From an uncultured Armatimonadota bacterium (GTDB lineage: Bacteria; Armatimonadota; Fimbriimonadia; Fimbriimonadales; Fimbriimonadaceae): 64,000 nt of DNA. The DNA is taken from positions 169,155 through 233,154 of the forward strand of contig CAIYLG010000021.1 in assembly GCA_903927025.1 (NCBI GenBank). The letters are read 5' to 3'. A program made the translations under genes and the position numbers. Below, in pieces: positions 17,342-25,982 of this stretch (within the stretch, counting starts at the first letter, position 1; the number at the start of each line of letters is the position of its first letter). The notes below the pieces were generated by a model. That model was not told where the DNA came from. It ran no database searches and saw only the letters and a program-made list of their open reading frames with translations.

Positions 17342-17374
17342 TTCTATTCGGCAGTGAGCCACTGCCGAATAGAA
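17342..17374. terminator. Perfect 15-bp inverted repeat, bidirectional terminator
   Basis: TTCTATTCGGCAGTG and its exact complement flank a 3-base loop. It lies between the converging permease gene (ends 17336) and comEA (ends 17344), and one arm includes the comEA stop codon and its last codons. Neither side has a long T-run, but the stem is very strong. Confidence 0.65.
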
Positions 17375-17988
17375 TCTAGCTTTCGAGCACTGAATCCCGG
17401 CACGGACAGCAGATCATCTACACTGCGGAACGTTCCGTGCTCGGAGCGAAAATCCACAATCTTCTGGGCCATCTGAACCCCTATCCCAGGAAGCTGATTG
17501 AGTTCACTGGTCCCGGCGGAGTTGATGTCAATGACCGAAGTAGGTGTCTTCCCTTTCTTAGACCGTCCGTCAGTGGGAACTCCCGACGCGCCAGCTCCAC
17601 CCGCCACGCGCCTTGGAACGTAGACCTGCGAGCCGTCGGTTGCCTTCGCCGCGAGATTGACGGCATCCATGTTTGCCTCTTCCGTCGGGCCACCCGCGGC
17701 GGCAACTGCGTCATAAACTCGGGAACCGGCGGGCAGACTTACCAAGCCCGGTCGAACAACGGCTCCGGCGACGTGAACAATCAGTTCGCGCGATGAGGAT
17801 CGAACGGTGGGGGAAGAACTATCCTTGGTCCCGTGATCGAAGCTCACCGGCGGCTGGCGAGTCTCATGGAGGTCAATAGCGGCAGGCCGCCTCAGACGCT
17901 GTCCCAACACAAATCCAATTCCGGCCAGCATCACCAAGATGACGCCAGCGTATCCAGCCCGCTCCTTAGGGGAAAGGTGTGCCCACAT
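17344..17988 (-). CDS. ComEA-like DNA-binding protein (SLBB and helix-hairpin-helix)
   Basis: A 214-residue protein with an N-terminal membrane anchor (about residues 12-28), a low-complexity linker, an SLBB/Soluble-ligand domain (HVAGAVVRPGLVSLPAGSRV) and a C-terminal helix-hairpin-helix pair (INSAGTSELNQLPGIGVQMA and SVDDLLSVPGF). This is the domain order of ComEA, the periplasmic DNA receptor of natural transformation. The com channel gene comEC is not in the window. It is the last gene of the serC block, nine bases after ppx/gppA. Its stop codon lies inside the terminator stem. Confidence 0.9.
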   Translation of the reverse strand: MWAHLSPKERAGYAGVILVMLAGIGFVLGQRLRRPAAIDLHETRQPPVSFDHGTKDSSSPTVRSSSRELIVHVAGAVVRPGLVSLPAGSRVYDAVAAAGGPTEEANMDAVNLAAKATDGSQVYVPRRVAGGAGASGVPTDGRSKKGKTPTSVIDINSAGTSELNQLPGIGVQMAQKIVDFRSEHGTFRSVDDLLSVPGFSARKLDSIRQWLTAE

Positions 17989-17996
17989 GCAGGCCC

Positions 17997-18938
17997 TTAG
18001 TTTAGCGGGCCTGCAATGTTGCCGTTGAGTCCATTCTCAAGAAGCGCGTGCCGCCAACCTCGAACACTGACGACGCATCCCGGACTCCCGATAGCGTTGA
18101 GGAACCTCTCGACGATAAGTGCCCCGATGTGCAGCGTCTTTTCTCGCCCTGGCTCCATGCCAACGATGGCACCACGCTCGGCATCCGTCATCGGCATCAT
18201 CCAGCCAACTGCCTTGCTCACCTCTTCAAAATCAAGATATTCTCCGTGCACTTTTTCGGGCTCCCAAGAAGTCATCTTCTCCCGGATACTCACCAAATTT
18301 GTACCGGTCGCTCCGAGGACAATGGCAATTCCAGCTTTCCCCGGCAGGTAGCACATCCCGATTAGGTCGTCGAGATAGGCGGAGGCCTGCAGAACCGCCA
18401 AACTGTTCTGCGACTCACCCGGAAGCAGCGTCCCCCTCAGACCAAGGGTCCCCACCGGATAGCTTTTACGATACTGAACCACCCACCCGGTCGCGCTCCG
18501 CACAGCCGTCGCAATTTCCGTACTCTGCCCGCCTGGGTCAATGATCGTGATTCTTTCGTTGCAAGAGAACGTTGGGTCGCTGGCTACCGAATCAAAACCA
18601 AGCTGTGCCTCGTTTTCACCCGACAGTACAAACACAGGTGTTTGCTGAGCTTCGGCCTTCGCCAGAAAGTCCGCCTGGTTCGCAGCAATCCGAACTGCCA
18701 TCGTCGCCGCTGCCTGGATTGATTCCACGCCAAGGTCTGCGGCTTCCTGGAACATGGACTTTAGGGCCGCCAGTGAAGCAGTGACGCCACGCTCCCCCAG
18801 AAGCCCAGTCTCCTTGGTTCCCTCACCGAGGGAGGTGACCGCTGTTCGCTCGACAACTCGTTGCCACTGCTGGCCATTAAACTCCTCAACCACAAGGATT
18901 AGGGAGTTCGATCCAACGTCAATGACTGCCTTACGCAT
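17997..18938 (-). CDS. Ppx/GppA family phosphatase
   Basis: A 313-residue exopolyphosphatase / guanosine pentaphosphate phosphatase of the actin-like ATPase fold. The N-terminal phosphate loop is VIDVGSNSLILVVEE and the second is IIDPGGQSTEI, with GATGTNLVSIRE later. The family removes phosphate from polyphosphate or pppGpp; which of the two is not clear from this. The start at 18938 (MRKAVIDVGSNS) fits the family; the TTG 27 bases upstream would place non-conserved residues in front. A TACCTT box lies 7 bases before the ATG, so this gene may also be transcribed on its own. Confidence 0.88.
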   Translation of the reverse strand: MRKAVIDVGSNSLILVVEEFNGQQWQRVVERTAVTSLGEGTKETGLLGERGVTASLAALKSMFQEAADLGVESIQAAATMAVRIAANQADFLAKAEAQQTPVFVLSGENEAQLGFDSVASDPTFSCNERITIIDPGGQSTEIATAVRSATGWVVQYRKSYPVGTLGLRGTLLPGESQNSLAVLQASAYLDDLIGMCYLPGKAGIAIVLGATGTNLVSIREKMTSWEPEKVHGEYLDFEEVSKAVGWMMPMTDAERGAIVGMEPGREKTLHIGALIVERFLNAIGSPGCVVSVRGWRHALLENGLNGNIAGPLN

Positions 18939-18945
18939 GGCGTTC

Positions 18946-18951
18946 AAGGTA
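18946..18951 (-). promoter_or_regulatory. -10 box 7 bases before the ppx/gppA ATG
   Basis: TACCTT on the minus strand with 7 bases to the ATG at 18938. No good -35 box was seen. It lies inside the serC block, so it would be an internal leaderless promoter. Confidence 0.35.
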
Positions 18952-18965
18952 CCAGGATCACCCAA

Positions 18966-19649
18966 CTATTCCCGGCCAGCCATGCTGAGAAGAAGAAGCG
19001 CCCAAGCGGCCTCGACGCACAGGTACAGGCAGAATTGGAGAGGAACCGGCATCGCGTAGATCGCTGTAAGGGCCGGGATCCAGAAGAACCAGCACGCCAC
19101 CATGTTTCCTGCGTATCGGCGAGAAAGAGTGCCATCTCGCGCTAGCCGCATCGTCTTGGCCAAGTGAAAGCCGCTGTCCTTCCAAAGGAAGAGGAAGCTG
19201 CAGAGGCTCATGCTGATCAGTGGACTGTAGACCAACTGATCGAAGACGACCTTTTCGACGACCACCACCACCGAGGCAGATGTTCCCAGAACGGTTCCAA
19301 GCCACCGATAAAGCAGGTCGACCGTCACTCCAAGAAAGCCAAACAGACAAACCTGGAAGCCAAAGTCGGCTACGTCAAACTGACGCCCTTCCTTCGCAAA
19401 AATCCGCTTGGCCAATTCTGGCAAAAGGGCTCCCGCGAAGGCGGTGGAAAGGGCGGCGAAGACAAGCCCTCCCTGCGCCTTGACTCGACCGATCGACTCG
19501 GCAAAGTCTCGAAATCCTGGCGCCAGGTAATAGGCAAATACAACCGCAACTGCGGCAATCTGAATGAGAACGAACGGCTTCCAGTTCCGGCGAATGGCGG
19601 CCAGTACCGGAGCGGCAGCGGAAGCCCTTGACGAGTCAGTTCTCGCCAA
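18966..19649 (-). CDS. Mpv17/PMP22-like integral membrane protein
   Basis: A 227-residue protein with about five membrane helices. It shows two marks of the Mpv17/PMP22 family: a DQLVYSPL stretch near residue 137 (the family's DQ...P element) and near the C-terminus W-x-x-W-I-P followed by aromatic residues and the PVPLQFCLYLCVEAAW segment. The family is best known from eukaryotic organelle membranes as channel-like proteins; bacterial members are little studied. It starts at a TTG 36 bases after serC on the same strand and ends one base before the longer reading of ppx/gppA. The assignment rests on short motifs. Confidence 0.6.
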   Translation of the reverse strand: MARTDSSRASAAAPVLAAIRRNWKPFVLIQIAAVAVVFAYYLAPGFRDFAESIGRVKAQGGLVFAALSTAFAGALLPELAKRIFAKEGRQFDVADFGFQVCLFGFLGVTVDLLYRWLGTVLGTSASVVVVVEKVVFDQLVYSPLISMSLCSFLFLWKDSGFHLAKTMRLARDGTLSRRYAGNMVACWFFWIPALTAIYAMPVPLQFCLYLCVEAAWALLLLSMAGRE

Positions 19650-19685
19650 GGGACCTCGATTCAGTTTCTGGAGAAGATTTCAGAA

Positions 19686-20780
19686 TCATCCGTTCTTAGC
19701 CGCAAAGTCGGCCATGAACGATGCTAGGACTTGGCACCCTTCCAGAGGAAATGCGTTGTAGATGCTGGCTCGAATACCACCGACAGATCGGTGGCCCTTC
19801 AGACCATCCATATTGAGCGATTCAGACTCTTTGACGAAGGCACTTGTTAGCTCTTCAGAGGGTAGCGTGAAGGTGACGTTCATGATCGATCTGGCCGAAG
19901 GTTCCGCGTGGCCATTATAGAAGCCGCCACTGGAGTCAATTGCCTGGTAGATCGTATTTGCCTTCTCGGTGTTCCGCTTATTAGAGCCTTCCAAGCCTCC
20001 GGTCGCCAATAGGTGCTTGTAGACCAGGCCGCACATGTAAATCGTCCAACACGGCGGCGTGTTGTACATCGATGAATTTTTGGCGTGAAGCTTATAGTCA
20101 AGAATGGGATGCATCTTGCCGGGACCCTTTGCAATAAAGTCTTCTCGGGCAATCACAACGGTGGCTCCTGCAGGCCCCATGTTCTTCTGCGCGCCAGCGT
20201 AGATCAGCGCGTACTTAGAAACATCTACCGAACGCGAGAGGATGTCGGAGGACATATCACACACCAGTGGAGCAGCCGTGGTTGGATCTGCAAAGAACTC
20301 GACGCCCTGAATCGTTTCATTGCTCGTGAAGTGGACATAGGCCGCGTCTGCCGAAAGGTCCAGCGTTCCAAAATCAGGAGCGGCGCGGAAGTTGTCTCCC
20401 TTTCCGTCGAACACCACCTTGGTGCTTCCAACTAAATTCGCTGCTTCCAGAGCCTTCTCACCCCAGGCTCCGGTGACCAAGTATTCTGCCGTTTGCCCAG
20501 CAGCCAGGAAGCTAAGGGGAATCATGCTGAACTGGAGGCTCGCACCTCCCTGCAGGAACAAAACCTTATAATTGTCTGGAATTGAGAGGAGAGTCCGTAG
20601 GTCGGCCTCGGTCTCGGCAAGAATTTTCTCAAAAGGCTTGGAGCGATGGCTCATTTCCATCACGCTCATACCGGTCCCTTTGTAGTTCAGCAGGTCTTCC
20701 TTGGCGGATTCAAGCACTTCCACTGGAAGAGTGCATGGTCCCGCAGAGAAGTTGAATACTCGATTATAAGGCTGACTCAT
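19686..20780 (-). CDS. serC: Phosphoserine aminotransferase
   Basis: PLP enzyme of 364 residues that makes 3-phosphoserine from 3-phosphohydroxypyruvate and glutamate in serine biosynthesis, and also serves pyridoxine synthesis. The N-terminus VFNFSAGPCTLP, the phosphate-binding FLQGGASLQFSMIP and the PLP lysine in YAGAQKNMGPAG are all present, as is the C-terminal GLKGHRSVGGIRASIYNA. It is the first gene of the minus-strand block that continues into the Mpv17-like gene, ppx/gppA and comEA. No serA or serB lies next to it. Confidence 0.97.
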   Translation of the reverse strand: MSQPYNRVFNFSAGPCTLPVEVLESAKEDLLNYKGTGMSVMEMSHRSKPFEKILAETEADLRTLLSIPDNYKVLFLQGGASLQFSMIPLSFLAAGQTAEYLVTGAWGEKALEAANLVGSTKVVFDGKGDNFRAAPDFGTLDLSADAAYVHFTSNETIQGVEFFADPTTAAPLVCDMSSDILSRSVDVSKYALIYAGAQKNMGPAGATVVIAREDFIAKGPGKMHPILDYKLHAKNSSMYNTPPCWTIYMCGLVYKHLLATGGLEGSNKRNTEKANTIYQAIDSSGGFYNGHAEPSARSIMNVTFTLPSEELTSAFVKESESLNMDGLKGHRSVGGIRASIYNAFPLEGCQVLASFMADFAAKNG

Positions 20781-20881
20781 GAACCGGTTTTACCTTGATC
20801 GGTGCTTATTCGACAGGCAGGTTAAAGGAAGGGAGCCAGCATCGATTTAGGCACTATAATCCAGAGTGTCGGTTATTGAAA

Positions 20882-21451
20882 ATGCGCACTGAAAGCTACA
20901 GCGTCCTTCTTGAAACCGCCCGCCTGATCGTCCGAACTCCCCAGACGGGAGATGGTCACTCATACGCCGATTACTATCGTCGAAACCGAGAGTTCCTGCA
21001 GCCATGGTCGCCTACGTTCGGTGCGGATATGTTCATAGACGAAGAGTGGGAATCATCCATTCCGCTCATTCAGCATGAATTTTCGTCCGGCCGATCCGCC
21101 CGATTCTGTCTGTATCTCCAAGACCGAATGATCGGCGTTGCCAACCTCACCTCCATCACGAGGAGCCCTGCTTATTCGGCCCTGTTGGGCTACACGCTGG
21201 CAGAGGACGTCCAGGGGATGGGCTACATGCGAGAAGCATTGGATGCGATTCTGCAGTACGCGATGGGATATCGAAACCTTCATCGAATCTCTGCCAACTA
21301 CATGCCTCACAACCAGCGCAGCGGTGGGCTTTTGCGATCTTTGGGATTCCAAGTAGAGGGATACGCCCGAGATTATCTCCTCATCGATGGCAAATGGCAG
21401 GATCACGTTCTGACCACCCTGACCAACTTCGATTGGGTCGCACCCGCCTGA
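20882..21451 (+). CDS. GNAT acetyltransferase, RimJ/RimL type
   Basis: A 189-residue acetyltransferase of the RimJ/RimL group, which acetylates N-terminal amino groups of ribosomal and other proteins. The core starts LETARLIVRTPQTGD, and the acetyl-CoA site is YTLAEDVQGMGYMREALDAI, followed by HRISANYMPHNQRSGGLL and LRSLGFQVEGYARDYLLIDG. The ATG at 20882 is preferred because a TATAAT box lies 19 bases upstream, after the earlier ATG at 20795. It is divergent from serC and is followed by tgt. Confidence 0.9.
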   Translation: MRTESYSVLLETARLIVRTPQTGDGHSYADYYRRNREFLQPWSPTFGADMFIDEEWESSIPLIQHEFSSGRSARFCLYLQDRMIGVANLTSITRSPAYSALLGYTLAEDVQGMGYMREALDAILQYAMGYRNLHRISANYMPHNQRSGGLLRSLGFQVEGYARDYLLIDGKWQDHVLTTLTNFDWVAPA

Positions 21452-21530
21452 TCCGGCGGTACCATCACTCTGCGCCCATGCCAACTCGCCCCCTGTCAGC
21501 CGCGACCCTGCTACCCGGAGCCTCCATCCT

Positions 21531-22637
21531 TTGAGCACTGGCTCCGTTCGATACGAGCTGCTAAAAATCTGTCCGCACACCGGTGCGCGGCGCGGGCGTC
21601 TGCACACCCCACACGGCACGGTAGAAACTCCCTTTTTTATGCCCGTGGGCACCCAGGGGAGTGTGAAGACGGTTGGCTCGGAGGACGTTGAGGCACTCGG
21701 ATTCCAGCAGGTGCTTTCCAACACGTACCACCTCTCGCTGAGACCTGGGTCTAAGCTGGTTGAGCAGCTGGGTGGTCTCCACCACTTCATGTCCTGGAAC
21801 GGAGCCATCCTTACCGATTCTGGCGGCTATCAGGTGATGAGCCTTTCCGATTCTCGGACCATCGACGACACCGGAGTCAAGTTCAAATCTCACCTTGATG
21901 GCTCCGTGCAGTTCCTCTCACCCGAACGTTCCATCCAGATTCAGGGAGAGCTCGGCGTGGATATCAGCATGTCCCTCGATGAGTGCCCACCCTACCCGTG
22001 CACTCGAGAAGAGGCGGCCGAAGCGATGCGAAGAACCCACCTTTGGGCGCCAAGAAACTTAGCTGCGAGGCGCGAGGGGCAGGCTGTTTTCGGAATCGTA
22101 CAGGGTGGCGTCCACATGGACCTTCGCACAGAGTCTGCCGAATTTATCGCCTCGCTTCCATTCGATGGCATCGCCATCGGAGGCGTCAGCGTTGGAGAGC
22201 CATCTGAGATGCAGTATCCCGTGGTGACGCACACCGCCAAGCTGCTCCCTCAGGACAAAGCTCGGTACCTGATGGGAGTGGGGCACCCGAAGGACATTCT
22301 TCATGCCGTAGCCGCAGGAATCGATATGTTCGACTGCGTGCTTCCCACCCGGATGGCGAGGCATCACGCCCTCTACACGCTGGATGGCCGCGTAAATGCG
22401 CTTGGCAAGCGCTGGGCAGACCATGACGGACCTTTTGACGAAGCCAGCGTCTTCCCGCAGACCCAGCGCTACTCCGCCGCCTACATTCGCCACCTGTTTA
22501 AGGCGGGCGAACCGCTTGGGGCGAGGCTGGCCACGCTGCACAATTTGGCGTTCTACGCGAGGCTGATGGCGGAGATTCGAGAGGCTATTACCCAGGAAAC
22601 CTGGCCACAGCTTCTAGAGCGATACGCCCGCGCCTAA
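21531..22637 (+). CDS. tgt: Queuine/tRNA-guanine transglycosylase without the zinc cysteines
   Basis: A 368-residue TGT, which exchanges guanine 34 for a queuine precursor in Asp, Asn, His and Tyr tRNAs. The substrate Asp is in LTDSGGYQVM, the binding loop in GGVSVGEPSEMQ and the nucleophilic Asp in MFDCVLPTR. The usual zinc site CxCxxC is absent: the stretch that should hold it reads DEASVFPQTQRYSAAYIRHL. The partner His is kept in ATLHNLAFYARLM. Also, the usual ARNG is ARHH. The reading frame is clean on both sides. The start is a TTG at 21531 with GGAG in front. Activity may be retained, or the protein may be a specialised paralogue. Confidence 0.88.
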   Translation: MSTGSVRYELLKICPHTGARRGRLHTPHGTVETPFFMPVGTQGSVKTVGSEDVEALGFQQVLSNTYHLSLRPGSKLVEQLGGLHHFMSWNGAILTDSGGYQVMSLSDSRTIDDTGVKFKSHLDGSVQFLSPERSIQIQGELGVDISMSLDECPPYPCTREEAAEAMRRTHLWAPRNLAARREGQAVFGIVQGGVHMDLRTESAEFIASLPFDGIAIGGVSVGEPSEMQYPVVTHTAKLLPQDKARYLMGVGHPKDILHAVAAGIDMFDCVLPTRMARHHALYTLDGRVNALGKRWADHDGPFDEASVFPQTQRYSAAYIRHLFKAGEPLGARLATLHNLAFYARLMAEIREAITQETWPQLLERYARA

Positions 22638-22646
22638 AACACTAGG

Positions 22647-22676
22647 TTCACCACAGGGTCCGCTGAGGGTTACAAT
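22647..22676 (+). promoter_or_regulatory. Promoter with -10 box 6 bases before the ATG (leaderless)
   Basis: TTCACC at 22647-22652 and TACAAT at 22671-22676, 18 bases apart. The ATG at 22683 follows after six bases, so the transcript should start at or next to the start codon. Confidence 0.55.
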
Positions 22677-22682
22677 AGCCTT

Positions 22683-24389
22683 ATGCCAGTTGGCCGCTTC
22701 GTCCTGTGTCTGCATTCGCATATGCCGTATGTTCTGAGTCACGGGAAATCCCCGCACGGCACCGACTGGATCAACGAATCAGCCGCGGAGTGCTATCTTC
22801 CGCTCCTCCATGTTCTCGACCGCCTGCTTAACGAAGGAATCCGGCCCCACTGGACCGTCAATATCACCCCAATCCTTGCCGAGCAGCTCAGCGACCCTGC
22901 GTTCAAGGATGAGTTTGAGCACTACTGCCAGACCAAAATTGACTACTCCCTAGAGGATCAGGAGAAGTTTCGCCGGGAAGGTCCCTTATGGATGCAAGGG
23001 CTTGCGCTTCACTGGCAGCGCTTCTACACCCGAGCGCTCGTTCAGTTCAAGCACCAGTGGGATCGCAGCATTGTCGATGCATTCAAGTACTTCCAAGACC
23101 AGGGATGCATCGAGATCATCACCAGTGGTGCCACTCACGGCTATCAACCGCTTCTCGGGACCGACGAATCTTGCCGTGCTCAGATTCAATTGGGAGTGCA
23201 GTCTTACGAGAAGCACTTTGGAAGGAAGCCTAAAGGTTTCTGGCTCCCAGAATGCGCCTACCGACCACGTTACGATTGGAAGTCCCCGGTTGAGCCAAAC
23301 GCGGTTGCCTGGCCACGGGCGGGCACTGAGGAGTTCCTCAAAGAAGCGGGGATTGAATACTTCTTCGTAGATTCCCACATGATCCGAGGCGGCCAGCCTC
23401 TCGGAACCTACGCATCCAACTTCCCCCAGCTCGCAGAGATGTTTGCCCGAAGCTCAAAGTACTTCACCCCTTCCGTGGAGTTCCGAAGCGAATACGAGCA
23501 CTACGCCTTGCCCAACGACGTTACCGTAATGGCGAGAGACCCAGAGACGACGGTTAAAGTTTGGTCAGGTGAATCGGGCTATCCAGGCGACCCTTTCTAT
23601 CTCGAGTTCCACAAGCAGCTCTATCCCGGCAGGCTGAGATACTGGCGCATCTCCGAGGATAAATCAGACCTCGGCAAGAAGTCGCCGTACGACCCTTACG
23701 CCGCCTTTGAGCGGATTCAGGGCCATGCCGCAGATATGCTGCGTACCCTCAAGAGCTCCCTGGCAAATTATCGTGGCCTGGCGGACAAAACCGGAACGCT
23801 CGTCGCAATGTACGACACCGAACTCTTTGGCCATTGGTGGTGGGAGGGGCCCGAGTTCCTCTACGAACTTGCACGTCTGATTCACGCCGACGGAGAAATT
23901 GAAATGGCGACCGGCTCCCAGGTCCTCGAAGAGGATCCCGCTCAGAGCAGCATCACGATGCCGGAAGGTTGCTGGGGCGAAGGCGGCTACCACTACATCT
24001 GGCTCAACGACGACAACTACTGGACCTGGAAAAAGCTGTATCCCGCAGAACGCAAGCTGCGACAAATGGCACAGGAGTACGCGGATGGCCCTGCTAAGGA
24101 AGTCGTTCTCCAGGCCGCTCGCGAGCTGCTCCTAGCGGAAAGCAGCGACTGGCAGTTCCTCATCTCAACCTTTTCCGCCAGAGACTATGCAGAAGTGCGG
24201 TTTAAGGACCACATTGATCGCTTTGACCGGCTCGCCGACATTGCCGATCGGGTGCACACCGGAAGCGCGATCGCTCCAGATGAAACCGCCTTCCTGCTGG
24301 ACTGTCAGCTAAAGGATGCACCCTTCCAAGAGTTGGACCTCAGCCTCTGGAAGGCGGTGAGTCCAACTCCAGCCTCAAGAGCGAATTAG
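22683..24389 (+). CDS. 1,4-alpha-glucan branching enzyme, GH57
   Basis: A 568-residue family-57 glycoside hydrolase of the branching-enzyme group. The start LCLHSHMPYVLSHG matches the first conserved region. The nucleophile is the Glu of GFWLPECAYRP, and the acid/base Asp is in MYDTELFGHWWWEG. These enzymes introduce alpha-1,6 branches in glycogen. It has a leaderless promoter. No other glycogen gene is nearby. Its end overlaps the converging aldo/keto reductase by 4 bases. Confidence 0.93.
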   Translation: MPVGRFVLCLHSHMPYVLSHGKSPHGTDWINESAAECYLPLLHVLDRLLNEGIRPHWTVNITPILAEQLSDPAFKDEFEHYCQTKIDYSLEDQEKFRREGPLWMQGLALHWQRFYTRALVQFKHQWDRSIVDAFKYFQDQGCIEIITSGATHGYQPLLGTDESCRAQIQLGVQSYEKHFGRKPKGFWLPECAYRPRYDWKSPVEPNAVAWPRAGTEEFLKEAGIEYFFVDSHMIRGGQPLGTYASNFPQLAEMFARSSKYFTPSVEFRSEYEHYALPNDVTVMARDPETTVKVWSGESGYPGDPFYLEFHKQLYPGRLRYWRISEDKSDLGKKSPYDPYAAFERIQGHAADMLRTLKSSLANYRGLADKTGTLVAMYDTELFGHWWWEGPEFLYELARLIHADGEIEMATGSQVLEEDPAQSSITMPEGCWGEGGYHYIWLNDDNYWTWKKLYPAERKLRQMAQEYADGPAKEVVLQAARELLLAESSDWQFLISTFSARDYAEVRFKDHIDRFDRLADIADRVHTGSAIAPDETAFLLDCQLKDAPFQELDLSLWKAVSPTPASRAN

Positions 24390-25315
24390 GGCAGCCCCTT
24401 GCCGCGTGCGGCGACAAGGATGTTGTACCAATCTTCTCTGGTGAGTTCAATCTTGTCTGCTGAAGTGGCTTCACGGATGTTCTCCGGATTCACCGAACCG
24501 ATGATGGGAATGACCTGGCTGGGGTGCATCAGCAGCCAAGCCAGGGCGATTGCTGTTCGGGATGTTCCGTAGTGGGCAGCCTTGATGTCCAACACATCCT
24601 GCACCTGGAGCCGAAGCAAGTCGCTTGTCTTGCCACCTGTCCCAAGCCAACCTCCGCCAAGCGGGGACCATGACAGTGGCGTCAGCTTTTTCTCAAGGCA
24701 CTGGTCCAGCGTGCCGTCGTAGAAGCAATCCAGCCGACCCAGATGAATCTCAACCTGATTAACCACCAAGGGCGCGGACAGTCCACTTTGCAGAGCGTTC
24801 ACAAAGGACGGCAAAAAGTTGCTGACGCCGAAGTACCGAACCTTACCGGCAGAGTGCAGCTTTTCAAACGCTTCTGCCACTTCAGCCGGGTTCATCAGCA
24901 GGTCAGGTCGGTGAAGCTGATAAATGTCGATGGTTTCGACTCCGAGTCGCTCAAGCGATTTTTCGCACGACTCGATGATGTGCTGGGCAGAAAAATCGTA
25001 TCGGTGGGGTGAGTCGTGCCGAGGATCGCCAGGAAACCGGATGCCGCACTTTGTGGCAATGACAATCGCCTTACGCATCGACGGGATCTTCTTCATCACC
25101 GAACCATGAATTTCTTCGCATCGACCTCGACAGTAGATGTCGGCATGGTCAAAGAGCGTGTATCCAGCCTCATAGGCGGCGATGACAGCTTTTTCGCCAG
25201 CTTCCCAACGTGCCGGAGTCACCTCATCGTGATTCCAAGTCCCTGCAATTCTCATGCACCCGTAAGAAAGTCTGGCAACGTCGAATTCGGTGTGGTGGAT
25301 GCGCTGAAGCTGCAT
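24386..25315 (-). CDS. Aldo/keto reductase, YdhF-like
   Basis: A 309-residue NADPH-dependent oxidoreductase. The catalytic tetrad is seen as Asp and Tyr in DHADIYC, Lys in IVIATKCGI and His in YQLHRPDLL. The region ESCEKSLERLGVETIDIYQL and the ending PIIGSVNPENI are also typical. The closest recognised group is the YdhF/oxidoreductase type that reduces carbonyls of unknown nature. GAAGGAG stands in front of the ATG. It converges on the GH57 gene with a 4-base overlap. Confidence 0.93.
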   Translation of the reverse strand: MQLQRIHHTEFDVARLSYGCMRIAGTWNHDEVTPARWEAGEKAVIAAYEAGYTLFDHADIYCRGRCEEIHGSVMKKIPSMRKAIVIATKCGIRFPGDPRHDSPHRYDFSAQHIIESCEKSLERLGVETIDIYQLHRPDLLMNPAEVAEAFEKLHSAGKVRYFGVSNFLPSFVNALQSGLSAPLVVNQVEIHLGRLDCFYDGTLDQCLEKKLTPLSWSPLGGGWLGTGGKTSDLLRLQVQDVLDIKAAHYGTSRTAIALAWLLMHPSQVIPIIGSVNPENIREATSADKIELTREDWYNILVAARGKGLP

Positions 25316-25435
25316 GGCTCCTTCGTGTTACCTGACTGGATTGCACGATTCGCAGTCAACTTTTGCCATTCCTAATCGCTGGTTGACAAAACAGACTAAT
25401 AATGTAGAAGTTAGTGGGTCGAGGGAGATCTTAGA

Positions 25436-25972
25436 ATGAGCGTCGAGTGTATTCAGCCTTGGCTGGCGCACCGCCCGAGAAGGGGGGCGACAGTAGTGGA
25501 CACAGTTGTTCTACATGCCACATGCAACGATGACCTGACGGAGAAGATCACGGAACTGAAAGACCGTGGGCTCAGCTATCACTATATGATCGACAGGTTT
25601 GGAGTGCCGCACAAATGCGTGCCCTATTCTGCGGTGGCGTTTCACGCAGGCAACTCATATGGACCTCATGAAGCCGCTCGGGGCACCTCAAAGGATCAGG
25701 ACTCGCACCACAACTTCGTGGAGATGACGAGCGTGAATGAATACTCGCTGGGCATTTGCGTGGTCAACTGCAACGACCCATCGGACCCCTGCACCTCGGA
25801 GCAGGAGGATTCCTGCATTTGGCTGCTCAAGGAGCTCAAGGTGTCTCTTCCGTCGCTAAAGTATCTCACCGCGCATTACTGGGTTTCACCAGGAAGGGCG
25901 AGTGACCCGGCAAACCTCGATGTCGTCAGGATCGCGGCAAAAACTGGGCTCGAAATATGGAAGCCAGCCTAG
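25436..25972 (+). CDS. N-acetylmuramoyl-L-alanine amidase domain protein
   Basis: A 178-residue amidase_2 / PGRP-type protein. The first metal His is in VVLHATCNDD, YHYMIDRFGVPHKCVP covers the second strand, HAGNS the substrate groove and the C-terminal metal residues lie in LTAHYWVSPGRASDPANLD. There is no signal peptide at the start, so the protein may act in the cytoplasm on recycled muropeptides, or leave the cell by an unusual route. It is read toward the regulator at 25983, the two stop codons lying 11 bases apart. Confidence 0.88.
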   Translation: MSVECIQPWLAHRPRRGATVVDTVVLHATCNDDLTEKITELKDRGLSYHYMIDRFGVPHKCVPYSAVAFHAGNSYGPHEAARGTSKDQDSHHNFVEMTSVNEYSLGICVVNCNDPSDPCTSEQEDSCIWLLKELKVSLPSLKYLTAHYWVSPGRASDPANLDVVRIAAKTGLEIWKPA

Positions 25973-25982
25973 TCGGCTCTGT

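Noticed and set aside
21531..22637. Frameshift as the cause of the lost zinc cysteines in tgt
   Set aside because: The reading frame matches the family on both sides of the changed stretch, with equal spacing, so substitution is the simpler reading.
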